NCBI GenBank assembly: GCA_016934035.1
Contig: JAFGTP010000040.1
Coordinates: 62,001 to 126,000 of the forward strand
Direction: 5' to 3'
DNA: 64,000 bases
From: Fidelibacterota bacterium
GTDB lineage: Bacteria; Fidelibacterota; UBA2242; JAFGTP01
The first letter of the stretch is position 1, and each line of letters begins with the position of its first letter. Shown here piece by piece: positions 8,983 through 17,586 of the stretch. The notes under the pieces were generated by a model. It worked only from the letters and a program-made list of their open reading frames with translations. It was not told where the DNA came from and ran no database searches. Position numbers and translations under genes: made by a program.

Positions 8983-9303
8983 TGACGTTCATAGATAAAA
9001 AATGGTTTACGAAAAATTCCGCCTCTTTTGGCTTCATCCCAAATTTTTTTTTGGCGCAATCTGATCAGCGGCCACCTAACTGATGAATTAAATACCGATT
9101 GCCAAGGGAAGACCCGATGTTTCAATCTGCCTCTGCTTTCTTTTCCTTTACCGGGCACAGATAGGAAAACAGGTTGAAACACCTTTGTGATCCAATTTGA
9201 TGAACCTTGAAAATTTTTCTGTTCCATTAATTATTTTTCATTCTCCCTTTTGAAAGCATTAGTTTTCTAGTTGAAAAATGATTATTAAACTGTAAATTCA
9301 ACC
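8983..9303. other. Intergenic region, no supported gene
   Basis: A 321-base gap between menG/ubiE and the AroQ-like gene. An 87-codon frame on the minus strand (8964-9227) overlaps the end of menG, has its nearest GGGAG about 16 bases from the ATG and matches no family I recognise, so I do not call it a gene. No convincing terminator, RNA or promoter was seen apart from short T/A runs. Confidence 0.5.
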
Positions 9304-9738
9304 ATGAAAATTTTAGTAATTCACGGACCGCATCTGTCATTGCTGGGCAAAGTATCCAGCCTCAACAAATCAAAACTGACTCTGGACAAAGTCAACCGGC
9401 AACTAAAGCGAACTGCCGGTGAAAAGGGAATTGAACTGAAAATTTTTCAGCATTTTGAAGAGAAAGCCGTGCTAAAGTCCGTGCTTGCCAACCGCAATGA
9501 TATGAATGGAATCATCCTCAATCTGGGCGGAATGGGAAGAGGATTTTACGCATTGCAGGAAATGCTGGCGATTATTCACAAACCTGTGGTTGAAGTGGTG
9601 CTTTCGGAGTTTCCTTTCTCCAAAGAGAGTTACGCAGAATCAGCCATCAAAGATGTAGCCGCCAAACGGGTTATAGAAGAAGGCCTCAGAGCCTACGAAG
9701 AAGCATTAGATTTTTTTATCAATAAAAACAATATGTAA
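9304..9738 (+). CDS. Catalytically degenerate type II 3-dehydroquinate dehydratase-like (AroQ-fold) protein
   Basis: A 144-residue protein that aligns by eye along its whole length with type II dehydroquinate dehydratases: ILVIHGPHLSLLG stands for the usual ILVLNGPNLNLLG, GIILNLGG for GIVINPGA, and PVVEVVLSEFPFSKESY for PVVEVHLSNIHAREPFR. The catalytic residues are missing. The Arg and Tyr of the lid loop are absent (KVSSLNKSK), the Asn of GPNLNLLG is changed, the catalytic His of the AYTHTS segment is gone (GMGRGF) and the His of EVHLSN is Val. The fold is probably kept while shikimate-pathway catalysis is not. A new binding or structural role is possible; it sits 62 bases before the PLP enzyme. 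Confidence 0.7.
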   Translation: MKILVIHGPHLSLLGKVSSLNKSKLTLDKVNRQLKRTAGEKGIELKIFQHFEEKAVLKSVLANRNDMNGIILNLGGMGRGFYALQEMLAIIHKPVVEVVLSEFPFSKESYAESAIKDVAAKRVIEEGLRAYEEALDFFINKNNM

Positions 9739-9800
9739 CCCTATCCATGAGGCCTATCTTTAAAGGTCTCAGCAGAAAAATGACAAAAAGGGAGAGAATT

Positions 9801-11027
9801 ATGTCATTACAAAAATTGGAAAAAACAATTGCACTAAACCTTGAAGACCTCTATTCCAGTGGCCGGGCAAAAGGCAAAGAAAAAGTCGTCGTGAATGTAA
9901 AAAAAGCCTTCGGTACCCATGGACCCAGATATTTTCTCGAAGGTTTCGGCGATAAAGAATTCATCAAAATGAATGCGAATTCCTACCTGGGACTATCCCT
10001 GCGCGATGATATGGTCCAGGCGGAAGAAGAAGCCGCCCGGAAATTTGGCGTCGGCCCCGGTGCGGTGCGGTTCATCAGCGGTACATACAACATGCATATT
10101 CAACTGGAAAAGAAACTGGCGGAATTCCATGGCAAAGAGGCCGGCATGATCTTCAGTTCGGCTTATGTCACCAGTATGGGTGTGATCTATCCGTTGACAA
10201 CTGCTGAAACGGTCCTGATCAGTGACGAACTGAACCATAATTGCATTATCAATGGTGTTCGCCTGACCCGTCCGGCCCACAAAACCATCTACAAACACAA
10301 TAATATGGCTGATCTTGAAAAACAATTGGAAGAAGCTGTTGGAAAAGGCCGGCGGTGTTTGGTGATTACCGATGGAATTTTTTCCATGCGTGGTGATCAT
10401 GCACCCTTACATGAAATTGTGGAAATTTGCCAGAAATTCGATGAAAAATTTGAAGAAGGTGTCATCACCGTGGTTGATGATTCTCATGGCGTCGGATCCT
10501 TTGGCGAAACCGGTCGGGGTACCGAAGAATACACCCGGGCAAAGGCGGATGTGTTGATCGGGACTTTGGGAAAAGCCTTTGGTGTCAATGGCGGATATCT
10601 GGTCAGCAGTGCCAGGATCATCGAATTTCTGCGTGAGACCGCACCCATGTATATTTACTCCAACCCGATCACGGTTTCGGAATGTAATGCGGCCATGAAG
10701 GCTCTTGATATTCTTACCAGCGAAGAAGGAAAAACCATAATCGGTCATCTTCATAAAATGACGAAAAAGTTTGAATCAGGTTTGCTGGACCTTGGGTTTG
10801 AAACCATCAAAGGCGACCATCCGGTTGTGCCGCTCATGGTTCGGGATACCCAGGAAACCAGAAAGATTGTAGATTTCCTATTAGAACATGGTGTACTGGC
10901 CACAGGCTTGAATTTTCCGGTAGTTCCCAAAGGTGATGAAGAAATTCGCTTTCAGGTATCGGCGGAACATACAGAGCAGGATATTGATCAGGTTTTGTCC
11001 CTTTTGAAAAAATACAAAGAACAGTAG
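9801..11027 (+). CDS. Alpha-oxoamine-synthase-family PLP enzyme (KBL/BioF/SPT-like)
   Basis: A fold-type I PLP enzyme of the family that includes 2-amino-3-ketobutyrate CoA ligase, 8-amino-7-oxononanoate synthase and serine palmitoyltransferase; these join an amino acid to an acyl-CoA. The PLP lysine is in GTLGKAFGVNGG (K258), with VVDDSHGVGSFGETGRG before it and MNANSYLGLS near the N-terminus. I start at 9801, where AGGGAGAG lies 4-5 nt upstream (408 residues); longer frames from 9747 or 9780 lack a site. Which acyl-CoA and amino acid are used cannot be told: KBL is the nearest by eye. A strong terminator follows. Confidence 0.88.
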   Translation: MSLQKLEKTIALNLEDLYSSGRAKGKEKVVVNVKKAFGTHGPRYFLEGFGDKEFIKMNANSYLGLSLRDDMVQAEEEAARKFGVGPGAVRFISGTYNMHIQLEKKLAEFHGKEAGMIFSSAYVTSMGVIYPLTTAETVLISDELNHNCIINGVRLTRPAHKTIYKHNNMADLEKQLEEAVGKGRRCLVITDGIFSMRGDHAPLHEIVEICQKFDEKFEEGVITVVDDSHGVGSFGETGRGTEEYTRAKADVLIGTLGKAFGVNGGYLVSSARIIEFLRETAPMYIYSNPITVSECNAAMKALDILTSEEGKTIIGHLHKMTKKFESGLLDLGFETIKGDHPVVPLMVRDTQETRKIVDFLLEHGVLATGLNFPVVPKGDEEIRFQVSAEHTEQDIDQVLSLLKKYKEQ

Positions 11028-11040
11028 GATCTTACAAAAC

Positions 11041-11066
11041 AAGGGGACTTGTCCCCTTATTTTGTC
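11041..11066 (+). terminator. Rho-independent terminator after the PLP enzyme
   Basis: A perfect 8-bp stem AAGGGGAC / GTCCCCTT (11041-11048 with 11051-11058) closes a TT loop and is followed by ATTTTGTC. It ends the menG-to-PLP-enzyme group. Confidence 0.8.
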
Positions 11067-11128
11067 TAAATTTCATTCCGGTTCTGTCCTCATAAAATCC
11101 TCATATTGTACATTTAATGATAAAGGGA

Positions 11129-11157
11129 TTGCCTTTCATTTTTTTTATCATTATTCT
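11129..11157 (+). promoter_or_regulatory. Candidate sigma-70 promoter of the trypsin-like lipoprotein gene
   Basis: TTGCCT (11129-11134) and TATTCT (11152-11157) are 17 bases apart, each matching four of six consensus positions, with the start codon 25 bases after the -10 box. It lies after a terminator, where a new promoter is expected. The match is moderate only. Confidence 0.35.
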
Positions 11158-11181
11158 AACATTAAAAGGATTAAAATGTAA

Positions 11182-12198
11182 ATGTTTAATAAAATTCTCA
11201 CAACAATACTAATATCTCTCACTTTTTTTTCCTGTACCCAATACATTCATGATTTTACCAATCTGATTATTGAAGATGAAAAATATGATACGGAATTTCC
11301 CCACAGAGATTGTTCCGGCGATCTGGAACAGATAGGCAATTGTACCAAAATGATTACCTGTGTGGGATATTATAATGAGTACAGGTTTGGCATTGATGAT
11401 CAGGTGAGGCTGAAGGACATCAATATAATAAATGCGGTATCCAAAACCAGTTTTAATAATAACAGCGCCGGTACAGCCACAATTATTTACAATGAAGGCG
11501 GACGGGTCGGCATGCTGACCTGTGCCCACATTGTCAATACCCCAGAAAAAATTATTACATATTTTGATGAACCCAATAATGATTATGTGGCTGCTATCGC
11601 ATTTTTGGATAAAAAAATGATCTATTGCTCCGATCTGAATACCGATAAAATTGAGGTGCTGGTGGCTGATGATATGATTGATATTGCATTCTTAGGCGCC
11701 CGAACAGGGGAAGGGGATAGATTGGTTCCTGTGCTGACAAACCCCATTGGCAATTCAAAAGATTTAAACTGGGGAAGTTTTGTCTATTTATTTGGTTTTC
11801 CCAGGGGCTACAAAATGATTTCCCATGGCATAGTGAGTCTGAGTAAGCCGGTGACTGATAAATATTTTTATACGGATTCACCCTTTAATCGGGGTTTCAG
11901 TGGCGGCCTTGTTTTGGGCATCAAAGATGGAGTCCCCAATTTTGAAATTGTAGGAATAGCCACCTCAGCAGCAGCTGAATTTTACCAGTATCTGACGCCC
12001 AGTTGGAATATTGATGAAAAAAAACTGGTCAGTTCCTTTGATCCCTATGAAGGGGATATGTTTTCCAAAAGACTGGAGTTGATTATGTATGGCGTGACCC
12101 AGGTTACTGCCATCGATGCGATTTTCAAACTCTGGAAGGAAAACGATAGTTATCTGCGATCAAAAGGCTATTTTCTGGATACTTTTTTCATGAGATGA
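11182..12198 (+). CDS. Trypsin-like serine protease, predicted lipoprotein
   Basis: A 338-residue protein with a lipoprotein signal: a hydrophobic run ending in LTFFSC, giving a lipidated Cys at 18. A chymotrypsin-fold protease domain follows with the full triad visible: H116 in LTCAHIV, D167 in MIDIAFLG and S240 in NRGFSGGLV. The cysteines between residues 44 and 60 (DCSG, GNC, ITC) may form disulfides. The family cleaves proteins in the envelope (DegP/trypsin-2 type), but no PDZ domain is present. It is followed after about 66 bases by a second exported peptidase on the same strand, so the two may work on the same envelope targets. An AAAAGGA site lies 11 nt before the ATG. Confidence 0.82.
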   Translation: MFNKILTTILISLTFFSCTQYIHDFTNLIIEDEKYDTEFPHRDCSGDLEQIGNCTKMITCVGYYNEYRFGIDDQVRLKDINIINAVSKTSFNNNSAGTATIIYNEGGRVGMLTCAHIVNTPEKIITYFDEPNNDYVAAIAFLDKKMIYCSDLNTDKIEVLVADDMIDIAFLGARTGEGDRLVPVLTNPIGNSKDLNWGSFVYLFGFPRGYKMISHGIVSLSKPVTDKYFYTDSPFNRGFSGGLVLGIKDGVPNFEIVGIATSAAAEFYQYLTPSWNIDEKKLVSSFDPYEGDMFSKRLELIMYGVTQVTAIDAIFKLWKENDSYLRSKGYFLDTFFMR

Positions 12199-12264
12199 TT
12201 AATCCATTGTATTTAATTGATTTGATTTTTAACTTCACCCCTAAAATATTTGACAGGAGAAATT

Positions 12265-15129
12265 TTGAAGAGATTACTGTTCATATTAATTTTGGTGATT
12301 ACCAATAATTTATACGCTTATTTTGCCATGAATCAGCGAAACCATTCTGAATTGAAATGGAAATCCATTGAATCTGATCATATTGAAGTGGTTTATCATG
12401 ATCCCTTAATTGAAACTGCCGAAGAGGCATTGGTGATTTCCGAAGCGACTTATGCAGCGCTGGTAAAAACCTATGGCATTGAATTGGACCATAAAATTCA
12501 GATTTTTGTAACCAATCAGGATAAAATAACCAATGGCTATTCCATGGCTGGAAAATATGTCGCCATTTGGGTCGATGTTAATGATTATGTCAGCATTTTT
12601 ACCGGCCGTGAAAAATGGCTCCGCAAAGTATTGTCCCATGAACTATCCCATCATTTTGTCTTTGAATCCATCCGGTCCTGGGTTGACCTTTTCCTGCCGG
12701 TTTCCGCCCTCACTTTTCCTTCTGATTTCAATGAAGGCTATGCCATGTTTTTCAGCGGTGAGGAATGGGGCTATGGCCGCGAGGACGCCAATCTGCGCAA
12801 AGGCGTTTTTTCCAATGATTTGTCCTATCAATATCCGGATGGATTTTTTTATACCACCGGTTTTTCCATGGTCCGATATCTCTATGAATTTTATGGTTTG
12901 GAAAAGCTGCAGGAGTTGCTGAAATACCGCAATAAGGCCAAAATATACTCCTTTAAATCGGCCTTTAAAAAAGTATATGGCAAGAGTCTAAAGGATTTTA
13001 AGGAAGAATGGCGCCGCTATGTCTATACCTATTATTTTGGAAATGCCTACGCCATGAAGAGCAATATTCAGGATACCTCGGATTTTCAGAGTGTCAATAA
13101 AATTGACGCCATTAAAACTAAAGGATGGAACAATTTTACCAATATGTCTGCCAAAGATTCCCTGGTTTTCTTTATGGGCAAAGGAAGCAGTAACCAAAAT
13201 TATTTTGATCTTGGCTTCGGATATTTCAATCAGGATACCCTCAATAAAGGAATCCTCGATATCAAAAATATTCAAAAAATTGAAAACGTTTCGACAGTCA
13301 TGGATATGGCCATCAGCAATAACCTCAATTACCTGGCTTATGTCAAATTTGAACGGGGTAAATATGGCAGTATTTTACCCAAAATTTTTCTTTATGAGAT
13401 TGCCGGTAAGAAAAAAATCCGAACTGTAACCGGTCGCCTGGCCCAGGTGGATAACCAGGGTGGTATCTATTACCAGCAACTGGACCATGAAAATAATTAC
13501 GTTAAATATTATTTTGATGGGGTTGAAAAATCAGTACTGACTTTCGATAAAAAAATGGCCCTGGGGCAATTGCGTCTGAGTCCTGACGGCAGACATCTGG
13601 CAATGAGCCAGTTTGATGAAGAAAGCAGGTTCCTTCTGGTTGTATATTCAACCGTTGACTTTTCATTGCTGAAGAAGGTCGAACTGGAAACCTTCCCCAG
13701 AAATGCTTTTTGGAAGGACAATAGCAATATTCTGCTGACTTTGCCCGGAGCAAAAGAGAGCCGGACACTGATCCAAAACTACAATCTCGAAACTGGTGTT
13801 TGGACCCTTTACAATACACCGCCGTACAATGTCATCGCCCACAGAATCGAAAAGACAGATTCCACTGCAAAATTCATTGTTGAAGGCGAACTGGGACGTC
13901 TGAAAAAAAGCCTGTTAAAAATTGAAATGTGTGATTCAGCGGACTTTCATTACGAACCAAACATCAATTATTATTCCCGCTGGATTCATGCCAAATATCC
14001 CCATGAAATTCTTCTGCCTGATACGGTTCCTGATTACAAAAAACAAAAATACAGCCATTTGAAAAATTTGGATCCGTTTATCAATTTTGTATTGCCGGAT
14101 GATAAGTCTGTGATGTGGATGAGCTATTGGATGGACCCGCTGATGAAGCATGATATCGCTTTTGTCGGTTTTCTTGAATATCAAGACCTGGAGCCCTACT
14201 TTGCCGTCAATTACGGCAATCGCATGTTTAGACCGGTGGTAAATCTGAGTTACATGAAATATGTCTGGCTGGGTGGCATCTGGGATGAGACTTGGTTTTT
14301 TCAGGATGTTCAAAACCTGGCCCTTGATTTTAGTTTTCCCCTGGACTGGATTAAAAGTCCTTTTTGCAGCCTTCGATTTTCATCGGGTTTGATGTATCAA
14401 AATGTAGCCCGGCAAAAGAAAAGTGTTGTGTCCGATACATTATTTGAGGATGGCTCTGCCCTCACTTCAGAGACCGGTATTCGCTTTTTATTTAACCTGC
14501 CCTATAAAAATTCTTTTGTTCACCCGGTTCGAAAAGTTGGCCTGAATTACCACCTGAGTATGGCTAATTCCAAACTGGGTATGCAGAAAGATTTTGTTGA
14601 ACATGAACTGAATTTTGAACTGGCTTTTGCCCCCTTGTATGACAGTTTTAAAATGAAAACAGACTTCCTTTTGTTCACCAATCAAACCCATTGTAATTTG
14701 ATTAACGGAAAATATTTCTCACAATACCAGCCAGGCCTGGATATCAATGAAAATATTCCTGTCAGCGGCGGCCTGATCACTGAACGTCAGTATGTTCGTG
14801 GATTTGAAGTGACACTCACCGGCGAACGGCTCCTGATTACCAAAAATGAGCTGTGGGTCAAAATCTCTGATGATATGAAATTGTCCCTGAATTTTGGCGG
14901 ACCACTGGTATCCCTTTCCTACCTTGGGCTGGGTGTTTTTTCCGATTATGGAATGATTTGGTATAATGACAAATCGGAAGATTTCCGCTCTTTTGGATAT
15001 GAGTCCAAAGCCCTGATTAATATTTTGGGAATACCGACGGTGCAACGGTTTGGACGGGCCTATAATGCGGACAGGAAAGAGTATCATTATTATTACCAGA
15101 TGAACATTCCGGTCGATTTGGAACTCTAG
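12265..15129 (+). CDS. Large exported gluzincin metallopeptidase with beta-propeller-like middle and probable C-terminal barrel
   Basis: A 954-residue exported protein. I use the TTG at 12265, which has AGGAGA 5-6 nt upstream and gives a clean signal peptide (MKRLLFILILVITNNLYA); an in-frame TTG at 12250 lies before that site. The zinc motif HELSHH is at residues 125-130, and the third ligand Glu lies in FNEGYAMFF, as in the MA-like peptidase family. The middle (about 260-560) has TolB/WD40-like repeats (LRLSPDGRHLAMSQFD). The last 350 residues are rich in alternating aromatic strands ending in NIPVDLEL, resembling an outer-membrane barrel. Known relatives combine peptidase_MA, propeller and barrel domains; the substrate is unknown. 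Confidence 0.75.
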   Translation: MKRLLFILILVITNNLYAYFAMNQRNHSELKWKSIESDHIEVVYHDPLIETAEEALVISEATYAALVKTYGIELDHKIQIFVTNQDKITNGYSMAGKYVAIWVDVNDYVSIFTGREKWLRKVLSHELSHHFVFESIRSWVDLFLPVSALTFPSDFNEGYAMFFSGEEWGYGREDANLRKGVFSNDLSYQYPDGFFYTTGFSMVRYLYEFYGLEKLQELLKYRNKAKIYSFKSAFKKVYGKSLKDFKEEWRRYVYTYYFGNAYAMKSNIQDTSDFQSVNKIDAIKTKGWNNFTNMSAKDSLVFFMGKGSSNQNYFDLGFGYFNQDTLNKGILDIKNIQKIENVSTVMDMAISNNLNYLAYVKFERGKYGSILPKIFLYEIAGKKKIRTVTGRLAQVDNQGGIYYQQLDHENNYVKYYFDGVEKSVLTFDKKMALGQLRLSPDGRHLAMSQFDEESRFLLVVYSTVDFSLLKKVELETFPRNAFWKDNSNILLTLPGAKESRTLIQNYNLETGVWTLYNTPPYNVIAHRIEKTDSTAKFIVEGELGRLKKSLLKIEMCDSADFHYEPNINYYSRWIHAKYPHEILLPDTVPDYKKQKYSHLKNLDPFINFVLPDDKSVMWMSYWMDPLMKHDIAFVGFLEYQDLEPYFAVNYGNRMFRPVVNLSYMKYVWLGGIWDETWFFQDVQNLALDFSFPLDWIKSPFCSLRFSSGLMYQNVARQKKSVVSDTLFEDGSALTSETGIRFLFNLPYKNSFVHPVRKVGLNYHLSMANSKLGMQKDFVEHELNFELAFAPLYDSFKMKTDFLLFTNQTHCNLINGKYFSQYQPGLDINENIPVSGGLITERQYVRGFEVTLTGERLLITKNELWVKISDDMKLSLNFGGPLVSLSYLGLGVFSDYGMIWYNDKSEDFRSFGYESKALINILGIPTVQRFGRAYNADRKEYHYYYQMNIPVDLEL

Positions 15130-15200
15130 TATTTTCAATATTGAATTCATGGTGAAAAAAGGTTAAATTTCGTCGGATTTTTGGTAAAAATGAGGAAATC

Positions 15201-15548
15201 ATGCAATTACAAGTATTGAAATCAAAAATACATCGTGCTGTCGTGACTCAGACAGAACTGGATTATGTGGGTAGCATCACCATTGACAGGCAGCTGATGG
15301 ATGCTGTGGGGCTCTATGTCCACGAAAAGGTCCAGGTGCTGAACATCAATAATGGAGCCAGATTTGAAACCTATGTCATTGAGGGCAAAGCCGGCCAAAA
15401 AGATATTTGTATCAACGGTGCAGCAGCCCGGTTGGCCCAAAAAGGGGACCGGGTGATCATTATTTCTTACGGAATTGTCGATGAAAAAGAAATAATCGAC
15501 TGGAAACCCCGGATTGTTTCCATCAACGATCAAAACGAGATAGAATAA
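15201..15548 (+). CDS. panD: Aspartate 1-decarboxylase
   Basis: Pyruvoyl-dependent enzyme that makes beta-alanine from aspartate for pantothenate and coenzyme A. The 115-residue proenzyme has the self-cleavage site G24-S25 (YVGSITID), catalytic K9 and the conserved NGAAARL and GDRVIIISYG segments. A GAGG site lies upstream of the ATG. It stands about 70 bases after the large peptidase and is not accompanied by panB or panC here. A hairpin terminator lies about 80 bases downstream. Confidence 0.96.
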   Translation: MQLQVLKSKIHRAVVTQTELDYVGSITIDRQLMDAVGLYVHEKVQVLNINNGARFETYVIEGKAGQKDICINGAAARLAQKGDRVIIISYGIVDEKEIIDWKPRIVSINDQNEIE

Positions 15549-15627
15549 ACCGCAATTTCCGATTCGAGAAATAGTTCTTTTATTTCTTGAAAAAAACTAA
15601 TTATTCCAATATAATAGAGTATCATCG

Positions 15628-15655
15628 TCAGGACAGGCCGGAAGGCTTGTCCTGA
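15628..15655 (+). terminator. Stem-loop terminator after panD
   Basis: TCAGGACAGGCC and GGCTTGTCCTGA form a 12-bp stem with one G-U pair around a GGAA tetraloop (15640-15643), followed by an A/T-rich run without a clean T tract. The stable tetraloop supports an RNA hairpin; termination strength is uncertain. Confidence 0.65.
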
Positions 15656-15690
15656 TTATATTATTAATACTGGGTAATTGTTTAAAGCAC

Positions 15691-17586
15691 ATGAAAAACT
15701 ATTTACGACAGATAATCTTTTTTTCAATTGGATTAATTCTGATTATAGGAATTTATATTGTCGATATCGTTTTTTATAAAGTACCCAGCTTTATTAAGGT
15801 ATTCCGGTTGGAAAGGGAGATGGCAGCCGTGGTGGCGATGCTCCTATGTTTTCCTTTATTAAAAGCGCTCTATTTCAAAAAAATATATGAACACAGAAAA
15901 TATTATTTCTCGTTTTTGATCGGTAGTTTACTGATGCTGCTGTTTCTCATTCTTCCGCATTTGTTCTTCAATCGATATATAACACTTTGGGAAAACAACC
16001 CGATGCTGGCTGAATTTCCGACAGTCTGGACGATCTATTCCGAACTGAATGCAGTTGTGTTTGTGCTGTCATTGTTTTTGTTTTTACAGGTTATCAAAAA
16101 AATGGTGGTTGTTCCTGAGAATATATCCACAAAATTGTTTTATAATATCACGCTGTTACTGGTTATATTGGGCGCCGGTTTTCTCAATATTCTGGAAGAT
16201 AGGTACCTCTATCAGCCGGTGCTGGATGGGTACCTGGGCCTCTTTAATGATTACAAAATAGCGATATTATCCTTTATTGTTCTGACATCGGCTGTATCGG
16301 TCCGGGGAAACTGGATTCATAAACTGGACCAACGAAGCAAAATTTTGTGTCTGATCAGTGGTATTTTTTCTTTATTGATTATAGTCTATCTTTTCAGTTC
16401 ACAATATATCGTAGCGGTCTATGCCTTTAGCACAACATTAAAAGGTTTCGTTTTGTTAGGGTACCTGTATCTGGCAGTATTTTTTGCCATATCTGTTTTA
16501 AAGTTATTGGTTTATTTGCCAACAGCCGCTCGTATCGACCGGACGTCTCAGGAATTGCAGTTTATCACCGAAATCGAAAAAATGGTCCGGCAAAATAGTC
16601 CCCTTGATTCCTTGCTCTATCGAATTGTCGAACAATCCATGAAAATTACAGAATCCAACGCCTGTTGGTTTGAAATGATTGATATCGATGAGAGATACAG
16701 GATTACCCATTCATTTAATGTCAAGGATGAGATCATCGATTCTATCGGGTCTTTTACAATTGATGATTTGAAAAAACAACTGGTAGGCCATCAGCAATTT
16801 CTTTTGATCAATAATGTCAGAGATCATGCTATGACGAAAAATTTTAGGTATCTTGATTTACCATGGAAGTCTTTGCTGGCAATCCCCATCATTAAAGATA
16901 AAAGGGTGATTGCTGTTCTCTATACTGTAAAAAACCGTTCCAATGGTTTTTCAATGGATGATAACAGCACTCTGGGCCGATTTCTGATACATCTGGAAAA
17001 GGTGTTTTCAAATGAAGCGATTGAAAGTTATAATCAGGATGAAACCAATGATATCCATTTTGAGATTGAAAATTACATTTTTGACGTTATTGGGTCCAAA
17101 TCCATGATATATGATTTTGTGATTTCCGGACAGGGATGCTGTCTTTTTGGAGTTTTACGAGAATTATCCAGGGATAAAATTGCAGAATTACGGGGTAGTC
17201 TGAAGATTTTACTCCAGATGAACAGCCCCATAGAAATGGTCCGTGAATCCATCGGTAATGTATTGAGTTTAAATGAAAATGAATATTTTTTTCTATTTTT
17301 CAGAATGGATTCCGGTGCGCTCAGTGTCCTGAAGTCGTCAGTAATGTGTTATGGGTTATGCGATCAAACCGTCACTCTGAGCCATGATCCGGTTCTCTCG
17401 CTGAATTTGCATAAATGGGGTGTGTTTTGTCTGGGACAGGAAAAAAGAATCGATATTTCACGAATCGCAGGTCATTATGAAAATGAGGGTTTTATTCTGG
17501 ACCTGAAGAATAATTTTTCCAGGTATTTTGAAGCGAGTCAACCCCGGGAAAATATCGTTCTGATTCAGGTTAATTCAAAAAATTAA
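15691..17586 (+). CDS. Multi-pass membrane protein with GAF domain and possible degenerate PP2C/SpoIIE-like domain
   Basis: A 631-residue protein. Residues 1-280 contain about eight hydrophobic helices, the first at 8-26. A GAF-like sensor follows at about 290-450 (LDSLLYRIVEQSM, LLAIPIIKDKRVIAVLY). The last 150 residues (from IYDFVISGQGCCLFGVLRELS through LSLNENEYFFLFFRMDSGAL) have the spacing of a SpoIIE/RsbU-type PP2C domain but lack the metal-binding aspartates, so it may be a pseudo-phosphatase; this last call is weak. The gene ends 17 bases inside the convergent HD-GYP gene, suggesting a shared signalling context. No good ribosome binding site is seen before the ATG. Confidence 0.65.
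   Translation: MKNYLRQIIFFSIGLILIIGIYIVDIVFYKVPSFIKVFRLEREMAAVVAMLLCFPLLKALYFKKIYEHRKYYFSFLIGSLLMLLFLILPHLFFNRYITLWENNPMLAEFPTVWTIYSELNAVVFVLSLFLFLQVIKKMVVVPENISTKLFYNITLLLVILGAGFLNILEDRYLYQPVLDGYLGLFNDYKIAILSFIVLTSAVSVRGNWIHKLDQRSKILCLISGIFSLLIIVYLFSSQYIVAVYAFSTTLKGFVLLGYLYLAVFFAISVLKLLVYLPTAARIDRTSQELQFITEIEKMVRQNSPLDSLLYRIVEQSMKITESNACWFEMIDIDERYRITHSFNVKDEIIDSIGSFTIDDLKKQLVGHQQFLLINNVRDHAMTKNFRYLDLPWKSLLAIPIIKDKRVIAVLYTVKNRSNGFSMDDNSTLGRFLIHLEKVFSNEAIESYNQDETNDIHFEIENYIFDVIGSKSMIYDFVISGQGCCLFGVLRELSRDKIAELRGSLKILLQMNSPIEMVRESIGNVLSLNENEYFFLFFRMDSGALSVLKSSVMCYGLCDQTVTLSHDPVLSLNLHKWGVFCLGQEKRIDISRIAGHYENEGFILDLKNNFSRYFEASQPRENIVLIQVNSKN

Noticed and set aside
8964-9227. 87-codon minus-strand frame after menG/ubiE
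   Set aside because: Overlaps the menG 3' end, has no well-spaced ribosome binding site and no recognisable domain.
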